Assembly: GCF_029871235.1 (NCBI RefSeq)
Contig: NZ_SSOM01000067.1
Span: forward strand, 434,001 to 498,000
DNA length: 64,000 nucleotides
Direction of reading: 5' to 3'
Origin: Pseudomonas sp. BN411
GTDB taxonomy: Bacteria > Pseudomonadota > Gammaproteobacteria > Pseudomonadales > Pseudomonadaceae
The first letter of the stretch is position 1; every line of letters begins with the position of its first letter. Positions 22,811-31,216 of the stretch are shown here, one piece after another. The position numbers were made by a program, and so were the translations under genes. A model generated the notes under the pieces. It did no database searches. It had not been told where the DNA came from and saw nothing but the letters and a program-made list of their open reading frames with translations.

Positions 22811-23995
22811 TCAGAGGAAGAAGTCAGTGCTGTCCAACCCCATTTCCACGCCGCCCAGGTTAAGGGCGTACTTGCCCGGGCAGTTGGCCACGTGGGCGCG
22901 GCCGGTGTGGATGTCGCGGAAGGCGCGGTTGATCCCGTGCTGGCGGAAGATGGTGGAGGCGCCGCTGTTGTACATCAGGGCCTTCACCGCCTCGGCGCAC
23001 TTGTCCGGGACGATGGCCGAGTCGTAGCGCATCTTCACCCGCTCGGCCATGGTCAGCGGTTCTCCGGCCTTGGCGCGATCCATCATCAGTTCGAAATTGC
23101 GCAGCAGCACGGTGCGGCACTCGTCCACCGTGACCATGGCGTTGGCCAGGGCGGTCTGGGCGCCGGGGTCCTGGATGATCTTGCGGCCATCGTTGACCCC
23201 GACGCGGCCCTTGTTGGCCTGGACAAAGAGCTCTATGGCCCCTTGCAACGCACCGATGGTGGAGGACGACACCGCGCGCACGAAGATCTGCCCGAACGGC
23301 AGGCGGAACAGCGGCGAGGTGTTTACCGCGTTGCCCGGGCTGTTCTGCATGAAACCGTCGATGGAGCGGTGGGTGTGGTACTCGGGCACGAATACGTCTT
23401 CCACCAGGACGTCATGGGAGCCGGTGGCTTCCAGGCCCATCACGTCCCAGTTGTCAATGATGCTGTAGTTGCTGCGCGGAACCAGGAAGGTGCGGTAGTC
23501 CGGGCCGTCGCCTTCCTTCTCCGGGGGCACCATGGCGCCGAGGAAGGCCCACTGGCAGTGCTTGCTGCCGGAGGAGAAACCCCAGCGGCCGCTGAGGCGG
23601 AAGCCGCCCTCGACGCGGGTGACCTTGCCCACCGGCATATAGGACGAGGAGATCAGCACGCTCGAATCCTGGCCCCAGACGTCTTGCGCGGCACGGTCGT
23701 CGAACAGCGCCAGCTGCCAGTTGTGGATGGCCACCACACCCAGCACCCAGGCCGAGGACATGCAGCCTTCAGCGAGGGTCATCTGCACCTCGAAGAAGTC
23801 CTTGGGCTCCAGCTCATAACCTTCCCAGCGCGCGGGCTGGAGGATGCGGAAGAAGCCCGCTTCCTGGAAGTCACGGATCGTCTCTTCGGGCAACTGGCCG
23901 TTCTTCGCGGCCAGGGGCGCGCGTTCGCGCAGCACGGGCACCAGCTCTTTGGCACGTTGTTTCAGGCGTTGGCGGATCAGGTCTTGGTCGAGCAT
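22811..23995 (-). CDS. HsaA-like flavin-dependent monooxygenase, oxygenase component (acyl-CoA dehydrogenase fold)
   Basis: The 394-residue protein has the acyl-CoA dehydrogenase fold but matches the two-component oxygenase branch that includes HsaA/TesA2, which hydroxylates 3-hydroxy-9,10-secoandrostatrienedione in steroid degradation. Resemblance is strongest in LISSSYMPVGKVTRVEGGFR and SGRWGFSSGSKHCQWAFLGA, and in VMGLEATGSHDVLVEDVFVP. It needs FMNH2 from a partner; the divergent flavin reductase is the obvious one. The start at 23995 directly follows AACAACAAC, with AGGAG before that. A weaker 18-bp motif lies 70 bases upstream. It could instead act on another phenol or cyclic substrate, as related enzymes do. 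Confidence 0.82.
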   Translation of the reverse strand: MLDQDLIRQRLKQRAKELVPVLRERAPLAAKNGQLPEETIRDFQEAGFFRILQPARWEGYELEPKDFFEVQMTLAEGCMSSAWVLGVVAIHNWQLALFDDRAAQDVWGQDSSVLISSSYMPVGKVTRVEGGFRLSGRWGFSSGSKHCQWAFLGAMVPPEKEGDGPDYRTFLVPRSNYSIIDNWDVMGLEATGSHDVLVEDVFVPEYHTHRSIDGFMQNSPGNAVNTSPLFRLPFGQIFVRAVSSSTIGALQGAIELFVQANKGRVGVNDGRKIIQDPGAQTALANAMVTVDECRTVLLRNFELMMDRAKAGEPLTMAERVKMRYDSAIVPDKCAEAVKALMYNSGASTIFRQHGINRAFRDIHTGRAHVANCPGKYALNLGGVEMGLDSTDFFL

Positions 23996-23996
23996 G

Positions 23997-24004
23997 TTGT
24001 TGTT
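23997..24004 (-). promoter_or_regulatory. CA motif touching the start of the HsaA-like gene
   Basis: Minus strand AACAACAA, one base before the ATG and directly after the AGGAG ribosome site. Hfq bound here would block initiation. Confidence 0.65.
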
Positions 24005-24065
24005 CTCCTGTTGAAGGCTTTTCCACCTATCGCCGGGCATTCAAACAACGGGCAAGCGGGGCGGC

Positions 24066-24083
24066 ATCCTTCAAACGGACCAT
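24066..24083 (-). promoter_or_regulatory. Probable island 18-bp motif upstream of the HsaA-like gene
   Basis: Minus strand ATGGTCCGTTTGAAGGAT; five of seven and five of eight positions agree with the consensus halves. It lies 70 bases before the start, the same distance as better sites. It is the weakest-supported of the set. Confidence 0.4.
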
Positions 24084-24125
24084 ATGCACGAGCGCGGAGT
24101 TGCCTGCTTGCATGGACTGCTCTTT

Positions 24126-24224
24126 TGTGGGGGCGAATTCATTCGCTATGCAGGCCGAAGGTCTGCCCTTCGGCCCAACAGGTGGCAGCTGCGCTGCCAT
24201 TAGCGAATGAATTCGCCCCCACAG
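24126..24224. repeat. Family A palindromic repeat pair in a divergent promoter region
   Basis: Facing family A units (TGTGGGGGCGAATTCATTCG at the left; GCGAATGAATTCGCCCCCAC at the right) enclose smaller palindromes (GGCAGCTGCGCTGCC and GAAGG..CCTTC). It sits between the two 18-bp motifs of the divergent HsaA-like and HsaB-like units and would insulate them. Confidence 0.8.
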
Positions 24225-24253
24225 GTAAAGAGCCCCACGTACCGGCGTTCTGA

Positions 24254-24271
24254 CTAGTCCCCTCGGACGAT
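24254..24271 (+). promoter_or_regulatory. Island 18-bp motif upstream of the flavin reductase operon
   Basis: CTAGTCCCCTCGGACGAT matches every defined consensus position and lies 62 bases before the start codon. An AAGAAT hexamer about 21 bases downstream could be the -10 element. Confidence 0.7.
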
Positions 24272-24313
24272 GTTGCAGGGCGGGTCAAGGCGAAGAATCG
24301 GCACCACTGTTAG

Positions 24314-24321
24314 AACAACAA
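24314..24321 (+). promoter_or_regulatory. CA motif before the flavin reductase gene
   Basis: AACAACAA followed directly by GAGGG and then the ATG at 24334. The arrangement AACAACAAGAGG is like the known amiE target of Hfq/Crc in P. aeruginosa. Confidence 0.7.
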
Positions 24322-24333
24322 GAGGGCAGTGCG

Positions 24334-24840
24334 ATGAGCCAGGCCGATCTGAAAGGCGAGATGCTCCAGGCGATGCGTCGTCTGGCCAAGTCCGTGACCA
24401 TCATTACCACCAGCAATGGCAGCGAGCGTTTCGCCATGTCCGCCACGGCGGTGGATTCGCTTTCCACCGAGCCGCCGTCGCTGCTCATCTGCGTGAACAA
24501 GACCGCGTCGCTGCACGCCGTGCTGGATGCGGGCGCGGACTTCTGCGTCAACATCCTCGGCCTGGAACAGGAAGAGCTGTCCCACCTGTGCAGCGGCCCG
24601 GTGAAGGGCGAAGCGCGCTTCCAGCGCGGTGACTGGCGCAACAGCGAAGGTGGCATTCCCTACCTGGGCGATGCCCAGTCGGCCATCCTCTGCCAGCAGG
24701 ACGGCAAGTTCAGCTACGGCACCCACACCATCTTCATCGGCCGCATCGTGGAGATCCACAACAGCGCCGAGATCAGTCCTCTGGTCTATCTGAACGGCGC
24801 GTATACCACCACTGCGCCGTCGCTGGCCGTTGCGAGCTGA
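24334..24840 (+). CDS. Flavin reductase (HsaB-like; reductase partner of a flavin monooxygenase)
   Basis: The 168-residue protein belongs to the flavin reductase-like (DIM6/NTAB) family, which uses NAD(P)H to make free FMNH2 or FADH2. The N-terminal MLQAMRRLAKSVTIITT, central MSATAVDSLSTEPPSLLICV and DFCVNILGLEQEELS are diagnostic. Such short reductases pair with HsaA, and the divergent neighbour is HsaA-like. It is the first gene of a four-gene operon (reductase, ketosteroid-dehydrogenase-like flavoprotein, short-chain dehydrogenase, KshB-like reductase) ending at a strong terminator. It may also serve the luciferase-like enzyme. Confidence 0.85.
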   Translation: MSQADLKGEMLQAMRRLAKSVTIITTSNGSERFAMSATAVDSLSTEPPSLLICVNKTASLHAVLDAGADFCVNILGLEQEELSHLCSGPVKGEARFQRGDWRNSEGGIPYLGDAQSAILCQQDGKFSYGTHTIFIGRIVEIHNSAEISPLVYLNGAYTTTAPSLAVAS

Positions 24841-24849
24841 GGGCTGCCC

Positions 24850-26526
24850 ATGACCGCCATGGAGCAGGGGCTCGACAGTCCACTGCAGGTCGCCGACGCC
24901 GCCCAGCTCAGCTGGGATGACAGTGCCGACCTGCTGGTCGTGGGCCTTGGCGGCGCGGGTGTCTGCGCCGCCCTGGAGGCGCGCGGCCAAGGCGTGTCCG
25001 TGCTGGCGCTGGAGCGCTTCGCCGGTGGCGGCGCCACGGCCCGCAGCGGCGGCGTGGTCTATGCCGGCGGCGGCACTCCGCACCAGGCCGAAGCTGGGGT
25101 CGAGGACTCACCTCAGGCGATGTTCGATTACCTCCGTCAGGAGGTCGGCGATGCGGTGTCTGAAGAGACGCTGCGGGACTTCTGCGAGCGCAGTCGCGAC
25201 AACCTGGCCTGGCTGGAACGGCAAGGTGCCGGCTTCCAGGGCAGCGTGCCGCCGATGAAGACGTCCTATCCGAGCGACAAGTACTTCCTCTATTACTCCG
25301 GCAACGAAGCCGTGCCGAGCTATGCCGCCACGGCCCGGCCAGCGCCGCGTGGGCACCGTGCCCTGGGCTCCGGGATGTCCGGTTACAACCTCTACAACCC
25401 ACTCAAGGCCAGTGCGCTGCGCCAGGGTGTGCGCCTGCGCAGCCAGTGCGAAGTACGCCGTCTGGTGATGGATGCCAGTGGCCGGGTGATTGGCGTCGAG
25501 GCCTGGGAAATTCCCGCTGGCAGCCGGGCTGCGCGACGCCATGCGCGACTGGCACGCTGGACCGACGCGCTGCATCCCTACGCGCCGCCCCTGGCTGAGC
25601 GCCTGCGGCGCAGGGTTCGGGAGCTGGAACTGGCCCATGGGGAGCGCCGACTGATCCGTGCTCTGCACGGCGTGGTGCTCTCCGCCGGTGGTTTCGTGTT
25701 CAACCGCGCGATGCTGACCGTGCATGCGCCGCGCTATCTGGATGGCCTGCCCCTTGGCACCAGCGGCTGCAACGGCAGTGGCATGCGCCTGGGGCGTAGC
25801 GCCGGTGGTGAGCTGCAGCGCATGGAGAAGGTCAGTGCCTGGCGCTTTCTCAACCCCCCGCTGGCCTGGGCCAGGGGCATCGTCGTCAACGCCGCCGGGC
25901 AGCGCTACTGCAACGAAGAGGTCTATGGCGCCAAGCTGGGTCACGCCATGGTGGAAGAGCAGGGCGGCCGCGCCATCCTGATCATCAACCGGGCGCTGTA
26001 CCGCGAAGCCTTCGCACAGATCGGGCCGGGCAAGGTCTGGTCCTTCCAGCGCATGCCGGCCTTGCTCAACCTGCTGTTCAACGCCCGGCGCGGCAACAGC
26101 GTCGGCCAACTGGCCGGCCGTATGGGCCTTCCCCGCGAGGCCCTGGAGCAGACGATGGCGGCCTACAACGCCGCTGCCCGGGGTGATCGCGAAGATGCTC
26201 TGGGCAAGTCGCGCGGCTTTCTCGCGCCGCTGGATGAAGGCCCGTGGTATGCCCTGGACCTGTCATTCGCCAGCAAGCTTTACCCCTGTGCGGTGATCAC
26301 CCTCGGCGGGCTGCGGGTCTGCGAACGCAGCGGCCAGGTGCTCGATCACCAGGGCCAGCCGGTTCCCGGCCTGTTCAGCGCCGGCCGCAATGCGGTGGGC
26401 GTCGCTTCCAATTTCTATGTATCCGGCCTGTCCCTGGCTGACTGCGTTTACTCAGGGCGCCGCGCCGGCGCTCACGTCGCCGGTCTGGTTCGGGCTGCCA
26501 AGGCTTCCAAAGGAGAACAACAATGA
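24850..26526 (+). CDS. FAD-dependent oxidoreductase, 3-ketosteroid dehydrogenase-like
   Basis: The 558-residue flavoprotein is of the fumarate reductase/KstD superfamily. The FAD loop is VVGLGGAGVCAALEA near residue 27. SGGVVYAGGGTPHQ resembles the Gly-rich segment of 3-ketosteroid Delta4-(5alpha)-dehydrogenases more than that of Delta1-dehydrogenases. The C-terminal ITLGGLRVC, GLFSAGRNAVGVASN and FYVSGLSLADCVYSGRRAG complete the flavin site. Such enzymes put a double bond into a ring ketone and pass electrons to a quinone. It starts 9 bases after the flavin reductase and overlaps the next gene by 4 bases (ATGA). Steroid specificity is inferred from family and neighbours; an alpha,beta-desaturase for another cyclic ketone is equally possible. 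Confidence 0.8.
   Translation: MTAMEQGLDSPLQVADAAQLSWDDSADLLVVGLGGAGVCAALEARGQGVSVLALERFAGGGATARSGGVVYAGGGTPHQAEAGVEDSPQAMFDYLRQEVGDAVSEETLRDFCERSRDNLAWLERQGAGFQGSVPPMKTSYPSDKYFLYYSGNEAVPSYAATARPAPRGHRALGSGMSGYNLYNPLKASALRQGVRLRSQCEVRRLVMDASGRVIGVEAWEIPAGSRAARRHARLARWTDALHPYAPPLAERLRRRVRELELAHGERRLIRALHGVVLSAGGFVFNRAMLTVHAPRYLDGLPLGTSGCNGSGMRLGRSAGGELQRMEKVSAWRFLNPPLAWARGIVVNAAGQRYCNEEVYGAKLGHAMVEEQGGRAILIINRALYREAFAQIGPGKVWSFQRMPALLNLLFNARRGNSVGQLAGRMGLPREALEQTMAAYNAAARGDREDALGKSRGFLAPLDEGPWYALDLSFASKLYPCAVITLGGLRVCERSGQVLDHQGQPVPGLFSAGRNAVGVASNFYVSGLSLADCVYSGRRAGAHVAGLVRAAKASKGEQQ
26516..26523 (+). promoter_or_regulatory. CA motif overlapping the start of the first short-chain dehydrogenase
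   Basis: AACAACAA follows AGGAG and shares its final A with the ATG at 26523. It is an internal operon site, so repression would act on this gene separately from transcription of the whole operon. Confidence 0.6.
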
Positions 26527-27281
26527 AACGAGTCGAAGGCAAGGTCTGCATCGTCACCGGCGCCGCCAGTGGTGCGGGGCGCGACGACGCGCTGCTGCTG
26601 GCCAGCGAAGGGGCGAAAGTGGTGCTCACCGACCTCAATGACGAGGCCGGCCGCCAGGTAGCTGCGGAGATCGGCGCGAACGCGGTGTTCGTCCGCCAGG
26701 ACATTTCCAGCGAAGCCGATTGGCAGAACGTCATCAAGGTCACCCTGGAAACCTTCGGCCGCCTCGATGTGCTGGTGAACAACGCCGGTATCCTCGCCCT
26801 GGCCAGCATCGAGGACACCAGCCTTGAGCTCTGGCAGAAGATCCAGCGGATCAACAGCGACGGCTACTTCCTCGGCTGCAAGCACGCCATCGCGGCGATG
26901 AAGGACAGCGGCGGCGGCTCGATCATCAACATGTCGTCGGTTGCCGCCCTGGGTGGCATGCCGGCCTTCTGCGCCTACTCCGCCTCCAAGGGCGCGGTGG
27001 CCGCACTGACCCGCTCCGTCGCGCTGCACTGCAAGCAGCAGGGCTACCGCATCCGTTGCAACAGCGTGCACCCGGACGGCATCAACACACCGATGACCCA
27101 GCCGCTGACGGGCCTGCAGAACGTGCCGCAAGAGGTGCTGGACCAGGACCCGAAGAACCGCATGTGCGCCCCGCGCGACATCGCCAACCTGGTGCTGTTC
27201 CTCGCCTCGGACGAGTCGCGCTTCATCAACGGCAGCGAGCTGCGCATCGACAATGCGCAGACCATCAGCGGCCTGATTTGA
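26523..27281 (+). CDS. Short-chain dehydrogenase, resembling 3beta/17beta-hydroxysteroid dehydrogenase
   Basis: The 252-residue NAD(P) enzyme has the SDR motif TGAASGAG, NNAG, and the catalytic YSASK. Beyond the generic motifs, SEADW, GCKHAIAAMKDSGGGSIINM and especially CNSVHPDGINTPM with NGSELRIDN agree, from memory, with the 3beta/17beta-hydroxysteroid dehydrogenase of Comamonas testosteroni, which oxidises steroid hydroxyls. It overlaps the flavoprotein gene by 4 bases and carries a CA motif at its start. Of the island's six short-chain dehydrogenases, this one gives the best specific hint of a steroid-like substrate. Specificity in this superfamily is hard to call, so that part is moderate. 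Confidence 0.85.
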   Translation: MKRVEGKVCIVTGAASGAGRDDALLLASEGAKVVLTDLNDEAGRQVAAEIGANAVFVRQDISSEADWQNVIKVTLETFGRLDVLVNNAGILALASIEDTSLELWQKIQRINSDGYFLGCKHAIAAMKDSGGGSIINMSSVAALGGMPAFCAYSASKGAVAALTRSVALHCKQQGYRIRCNSVHPDGINTPMTQPLTGLQNVPQEVLDQDPKNRMCAPRDIANLVLFLASDESRFINGSELRIDNAQTISGLI

Positions 27282-27294
27282 CCCGGAGATGGAC

Positions 27295-28353
27295 ATGGGC
27301 AGCGCGCAGCCAATCGTGATCGAAAACCAGCAGTCCGGTGCCTTCCAACTGGAAGTGGCCGAGGTGATCGCCGAAACACACGACAGCCGTTCCGTCGTGC
27401 TGCGGATTCCGGCGGGGCAGGAGGAACGCTTCCGCTACAAGGCGGGGCAGTTCCTCAGCTTCCGCGTGATGGTCGGCGGCAAGCGGCTGACGCGCTGCTA
27501 TTCCATGTCCAGTTCGCCGGACTGCGACACCCTGCCGAAGGTCACCATCAAGCGGGTGGACGGTGGCCGGGTGTCCAACTGGTTCAACGACCAGGTCCGT
27601 GCCGGCGACCTGCTGGAAGTCCTGCCGCCGGCCGGGCATTTCCATCTGAGTGCCGGCGAGCATGACCTGGTGCTGTTCGGTGGCGGCTCGGGGATCACCC
27701 CGGTGTTCTCCATCCTCAAGTCGGCGCTGAAGACCAGCCAGCGCCGCATCAAGCTGGTGTACGCGAACCGAGACGAGTCCTCGGTGATCTTCCGCGATGA
27801 ACTGAAGGCGCTGGCCAAGGCCCACGTCGACCAGCTGGAAGTGATCCATGTGCTGGATTCGGTGCAGGGCTTCCTCACGGACGGCGAAGTTCGCCAACTG
27901 GTGCGTGGTCACGCCGGTGCGGAGTTCTACATCTGCGGGCCGGGGCCTTTCATGGACACCGTGGCGCGCGCCCTGCTGGCGGCCGGTGAGAGCACGGATC
28001 GCATCCATGTGGAGCGCTTCGTCTCGCCGCCCGATCCGGATGCCCAGGAAGCCGTTCCGGCTGTCGCTGGCGTTGAGGCGGAGCAACTGCTGGTGGAACT
28101 CGACGGCCAGCTCAGCGAAGTGCCCGTGCAATCAGGTGAGACCCTGCTGCAGAGCATGCGCAATGCGGGCCTCGACGCGCCTTACTCCTGTGAAGAAGGC
28201 TTCTGTGGCGCCTGCATGTGCAAGGTGGAGGAGGGCGAAGTGGTGCTCTCCCGCAACGATATTCTCAGCCCCGCGGAACTCGCCGAAGGCTGGACCCTGG
28301 CATGCCAGGGCCGCCCGGGCAGTGCGCGGCTGAAACTCAAGTTTCCGGGGTGA
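27295..28353 (+). CDS. Ferredoxin reductase with C-terminal 2Fe-2S domain (KshB-like)
   Basis: The 352-residue electron-transfer protein passes electrons from NAD(P)H through FAD and a plant-type 2Fe-2S cluster to an oxygenase. The FAD motif RCYSMSSSP begins at residue 67, the NAD domain has FGGGSGITP and YICGPGPFM, and the C-terminal cluster has SCEEGFCGAC with a later Cys in LACQG. The layout and the segments LVYANRDESSVIFRDEL and VLDSVQGF resemble KshB, the reductase of 3-ketosteroid 9alpha-hydroxylase. The matching oxygenase is a KshA-like gene 14 kb away under the same 18-bp motif. The start at 27295 is preferred because CGGAG lies 7 bases upstream; 27289 is too close. Confidence 0.87.
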   Translation: MGSAQPIVIENQQSGAFQLEVAEVIAETHDSRSVVLRIPAGQEERFRYKAGQFLSFRVMVGGKRLTRCYSMSSSPDCDTLPKVTIKRVDGGRVSNWFNDQVRAGDLLEVLPPAGHFHLSAGEHDLVLFGGGSGITPVFSILKSALKTSQRRIKLVYANRDESSVIFRDELKALAKAHVDQLEVIHVLDSVQGFLTDGEVRQLVRGHAGAEFYICGPGPFMDTVARALLAAGESTDRIHVERFVSPPDPDAQEAVPAVAGVEAEQLLVELDGQLSEVPVQSGETLLQSMRNAGLDAPYSCEEGFCGACMCKVEEGEVVLSRNDILSPAELAEGWTLACQGRPGSARLKLKFPG

Positions 28354-28410
28354 CAGCCGGGGGCTACCGCCCTCACCGGTGGTATTGAGCGTGTATGTCT
28401 GTGCCTTTAC

Positions 28411-28437
28411 ACCCGGCTTCGGCCGGGTTTTTTATTT
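28411..28437 (+). terminator. Rho-independent terminator of the flavin reductase operon
   Basis: ACCCGGC and GCCGGGT pair around a TTCG tetraloop, followed by TTTTTTATTTT. It is 58 bases past the KshB-like stop. Confidence 0.92.
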
Positions 28438-28443
28438 TGAAGA

Positions 28444-28632
28444 TGTAGGTTGGGCAGAGCGCAGCGAAGCCCGACTGGGTGTTGGGCTTCGCGTAGTTCA
28501 GCCACAACCTACGGTGGGGGCCGGGCGACGTCTGTGGGGGCGATTTCAATCGCTATGCGGACCGAAGGTTCGCCCGGTGGCCTCGAAGGGGGCAGCTGCG
28601 CTCCCCTTTGCGAATGAATTCGCCCCCACAGC
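28444..28632. repeat. Family B and family A repeats
   Basis: 28444-28515 is a family B inverted pair (GTAGGTTGGGCAGAGCGCAG ... CACAACCTACGG). 28532-28632 is a family A pair (CTGTGGGGGCGATTTCAATC ... GCGAATGAATTCGCCCCCAC). Together with the terminator before and the 18-bp and CA motifs after, they fill the 393-base gap, which holds no gene. Confidence 0.8.
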
Positions 28633-28658
28633 GATCGGTGTGATAGTCATTCCGCCGC

Positions 28659-28676
28659 GTAGTCTCAACGGACGAT
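28659..28676 (+). promoter_or_regulatory. Island 18-bp motif upstream of the SDR-CoA ligase operon
   Basis: GTAGTCTCAACGGACGAT: perfect right half, 5 of 7 in the left. It is 70 bases before the start. A GTAGAC hexamer about 21 bases downstream may be the -10. Confidence 0.65.
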
Positions 28677-28722
28677 CACTCCTGCCCACTCCGGCGGTAG
28701 ACTCCGCCGAAAGCCCCATTCC

Positions 28723-28730
28723 AACAACAA
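28723..28730 (+). promoter_or_regulatory. CA motif before the second short-chain dehydrogenase
   Basis: AACAACAA, 16 bases before the ATG at 28747, with CGAGG between them as the probable ribosome site. Confidence 0.6.
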
Positions 28731-28746
28731 GACATCGAGGTTTGCC

Positions 28747-29520
28747 ATGGCGCGTCTGTCCAACAAGGTTGCGGTCATCACCGGTGCCGCTTCGGGTATC
28801 GGTCTGGCCTGCATCCGCCGTTTTGCCGAGGAAGGCGCACAGGTGGTCGGGCTGGATATGGGCGAGCCGCGCCCTGAGGCTGCCGCAAGCCTGGAAGGGC
28901 TGCAGCCGGCGCCGCTGTTCATGACCCTGGACGTGCGTGACGAGGACCGGGTGCAGGCCGTGATGGACGAAGTGGTGAAGCGCTTCGGCCGCATCGACGC
29001 GCTGGTCAACGCCGCCGGCATCTCCAGCCGTGGCAGCATCACCGAGACCAGCACCGAGGAATGGCGCCGAGTGCTGGAAATCCATCTCACCGGCAGCATG
29101 CTCACCAGCAAGTACGCCCTGCCGCAGATGATCGCCCAGCGCAGCGGCTCGATCATCAACTTCGGCTCGATCTTCGGCCTCCAGGGCTGCGACGGCAACG
29201 CCGCCTACAACACCGCCAAGGGCGGTATCAGCCAGCTCACCCGCTCCATGTCCATCGACTACGGTTACGCCAACATCCGCGTCAACGGCCTGTGCCCGGG
29301 GCTGATCGACACCCCCATGACGCAGATGGTCAAGGAGCAGAAGGAGTTCCACGCCTACTTCTCCTCCCAGCACATGCTGTGCCGTGCCGGGCAGCCGGTG
29401 GAAGTGGCTAATGTGGCGCTGTTCCTGGCGTCCGATGAGTCCTCCTTCGTCAGCGGCCAGATGATCGCCGTGGACGGCGGTTTCTCCGCCGGCCGACGCT
29501 TCGCACCACCGCAAGCCTGA
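28747..29520 (+). CDS. Short-chain dehydrogenase/reductase
   Basis: The 257-residue SDR has TGAASGIG, a DVRDED acidic cofactor region, NAAG, and the catalytic YNTAK, all standard for NAD-dependent alcohol oxidation or ketone reduction. FIDTPM-type ending appears as LIDTPMTQM. It is first in a two-gene operon with a FadD3-like CoA ligase and has both island regulatory motifs. The substrate is not known. NAAG with YNTAK rather than NNAG with YSASK sets it apart from the other five in the island. Confidence 0.85.
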   Translation: MARLSNKVAVITGAASGIGLACIRRFAEEGAQVVGLDMGEPRPEAAASLEGLQPAPLFMTLDVRDEDRVQAVMDEVVKRFGRIDALVNAAGISSRGSITETSTEEWRRVLEIHLTGSMLTSKYALPQMIAQRSGSIINFGSIFGLQGCDGNAAYNTAKGGISQLTRSMSIDYGYANIRVNGLCPGLIDTPMTQMVKEQKEFHAYFSSQHMLCRAGQPVEVANVALFLASDESSFVSGQMIAVDGGFSAGRRFAPPQA

Positions 29521-29534
29521 TTCCAACCTCCCTG

Positions 29535-29559
29535 CAACGGCCGGTCTTTCCGGCCGTTG
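29535..29559 (+). other. Perfect hairpin between SDR and CoA ligase genes
   Basis: CAACGGCCGG and CCGGCCGTTG form a 10-base-pair stem with a TCTTT loop, 15 bases after the SDR stop and 25 before the ligase start. No T-run follows, so it looks like an attenuator or mRNA-processing element that sets relative expression. Confidence 0.55.
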
Positions 29560-29583
29560 CCCCGTCGCGCCCGAGAAAAGCCC

Positions 29584-31152
29584 ATGACCGACCTGGAAAG
29601 CGCCCTGACCATTCCTGAACTGCTGGCCGCCGCCGCGACCCGTTACGGCGAGTCCATGGCCATCGAGGACGACAGCACCAGCATCAGCTATCACCGGCTC
29701 GACGAGCTGCGCCGCCAGGCCGCCCGCGCCCTGCTGGCGCTGGAAGTACAGGCCGGCGAACGGGTGGCTGTCTGGGCGCCGAACATCCATGAATGGATCG
29801 TCGCTGCCATCGCCCTGCAGAGCGTGGGCGCCGTGCTGGTGCCGCTGAATACCCGCATGAAGGGCGCCGAAGCCGGATTCATCCTGCGCGAAAGCGGCGC
29901 CAGCCTGCTGTTCGTGGTCAGCGAATTCCTCGGCACCGACTACCCGGCATTGCTGGCCGGCGAGGCGCTGCCAGAGCTGCGCACGCGCGTTTGCCTGCGT
30001 GGGGATTCGCCGGGCTGCCTGGGCTGGGACGCGTTCCTGGCCCTGGGCAAGGACGTCTCGCCAGCGGAACTCGCGGTGCGCGAAGACGAAGTGGGCCAGG
30101 ACAGCCTGTCCGACCTGCTGTTCACGTCCGGCACCACCGGCAAGCCCAAGGGCGTGATGACCGCCCACGGCCAGAACCTGCGCATCGTCCGTGACTGGAG
30201 CGCCATGGTCGGCCTGCGCCAGGGCGACCGCTACCTGATCGTCAATCCGTTCTTCCACAGCTTCGGCTACAAGGCCGGCTGGCTGGCGGCGCTGATGCGC
30301 GGCTGCTGCATCCTGCCGCAGCAGGTGTTCGACGTGCCGGTGATGCTGGAGCGTGTCGCACGCGAACGCATTACCGTGCTGCCCGGCCCGCCGACGTTGT
30401 ACCAGTCGATCCTCAGCCACCCCGATCGCCAGAAATACGACCTTTCCAGCCTGCGTGTAGCGGTGACGGGCGCCGCTTCAGTGCCGGTTGAAATGGTGCG
30501 GCGCATGGCCAGCGAACTGGGCTTCGAGACCATCGTCACCGCCTACGGCCTGACCGAGGCTTGCGGCTTTGTCACCATCTGCCGTCCGGGGGATTCCGCA
30601 GAGCGGATCGCAACCACCTCGGGCCGCGCTTTCCCGGATGTGGAAGTGCGCTGCGTCGATGGCGCCGGCAACCCGGTGCCGACCGGCGAACCCGGAGAGC
30701 TGCTGGTGCGCGGCTACAACCTGATGAAGGGCTACTTCAACAACCCCGAGGCCACGGCCGAAGCCATCGATGCCGATGGCTGGCTGCACACGGGCGATGT
30801 CGGCGTGCTCGACGAGGACGGTTATCTGCGCATCACCGACCGCCTCAAGGACATGTTCATCACCGGTGGCTTCAACGTGTATCCGGCGGAAATCGAGCAG
30901 GTCATCCTGCGCTATCCGGGGGTGGCCCAGGCTGCGGTCATCGGCATTCCCGACGAGCGCCTGGGGGAGGTGGCCATGGCCTTCCTGCTGCCCGCCGCCG
31001 GCAAGCCGGTGGACACCCAGGCCTTCCTCGCCTGGTGCCGCGAACAGATGGCCAACTACAAGGTGCCGCGCCGTGCCTTGCTGGTCGATGCCATGCCGCT
31101 CAATGCGGCCGGCAAGGTGACCAAGGACGCCCTGCGCAAGATGGCGGTGTAA
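29584..31152 (+). CDS. AMP-forming acyl-CoA synthetase, FadD3-like
   Basis: The 522-residue ligase activates a carboxylic acid to its CoA ester using ATP. The P-loop SGTTGKPKG, the adenylate motif YGLTEAC, WLHTGDVG, and the Lys of AAGKVTKDAL are intact. NPFFHSFGYKAGWLAALMRG and VLPGPPTLYQSILSHP closely resemble FadD3, the ligase for the bicyclic C/D-ring propanoate (HIP) of steroid degradation. The start at 29584 is the first plausible one after the hairpin. A second FadD3-like ligase lies at 47.4 kb, so two acids may be activated. HIP itself is not proven, because no downstream HIP beta-oxidation genes are in the window. Confidence 0.87.
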   Translation: MTDLESALTIPELLAAAATRYGESMAIEDDSTSISYHRLDELRRQAARALLALEVQAGERVAVWAPNIHEWIVAAIALQSVGAVLVPLNTRMKGAEAGFILRESGASLLFVVSEFLGTDYPALLAGEALPELRTRVCLRGDSPGCLGWDAFLALGKDVSPAELAVREDEVGQDSLSDLLFTSGTTGKPKGVMTAHGQNLRIVRDWSAMVGLRQGDRYLIVNPFFHSFGYKAGWLAALMRGCCILPQQVFDVPVMLERVARERITVLPGPPTLYQSILSHPDRQKYDLSSLRVAVTGAASVPVEMVRRMASELGFETIVTAYGLTEACGFVTICRPGDSAERIATTSGRAFPDVEVRCVDGAGNPVPTGEPGELLVRGYNLMKGYFNNPEATAEAIDADGWLHTGDVGVLDEDGYLRITDRLKDMFITGGFNVYPAEIEQVILRYPGVAQAAVIGIPDERLGEVAMAFLLPAAGKPVDTQAFLAWCREQMANYKVPRRALLVDAMPLNAAGKVTKDALRKMAV

Positions 31153-31181
31153 GGCGAAAGGCCTGGCATCGAACGGCTTTT

Positions 31182-31212
31182 CTGTGGGGGCGAATAAATT
31201 CGCCCCCACAAC
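31182..31212. repeat. Single family A palindrome
   Basis: TGTGGGGGCGAATAAATTCG runs into CCCCCACA, a near-perfect palindrome between the convergent CoA ligase and first LuxR genes. With only 64 bases between the stops, it probably serves as the transcript end for one or both. Confidence 0.75.
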
Positions 31213-31216
31213 CGAA

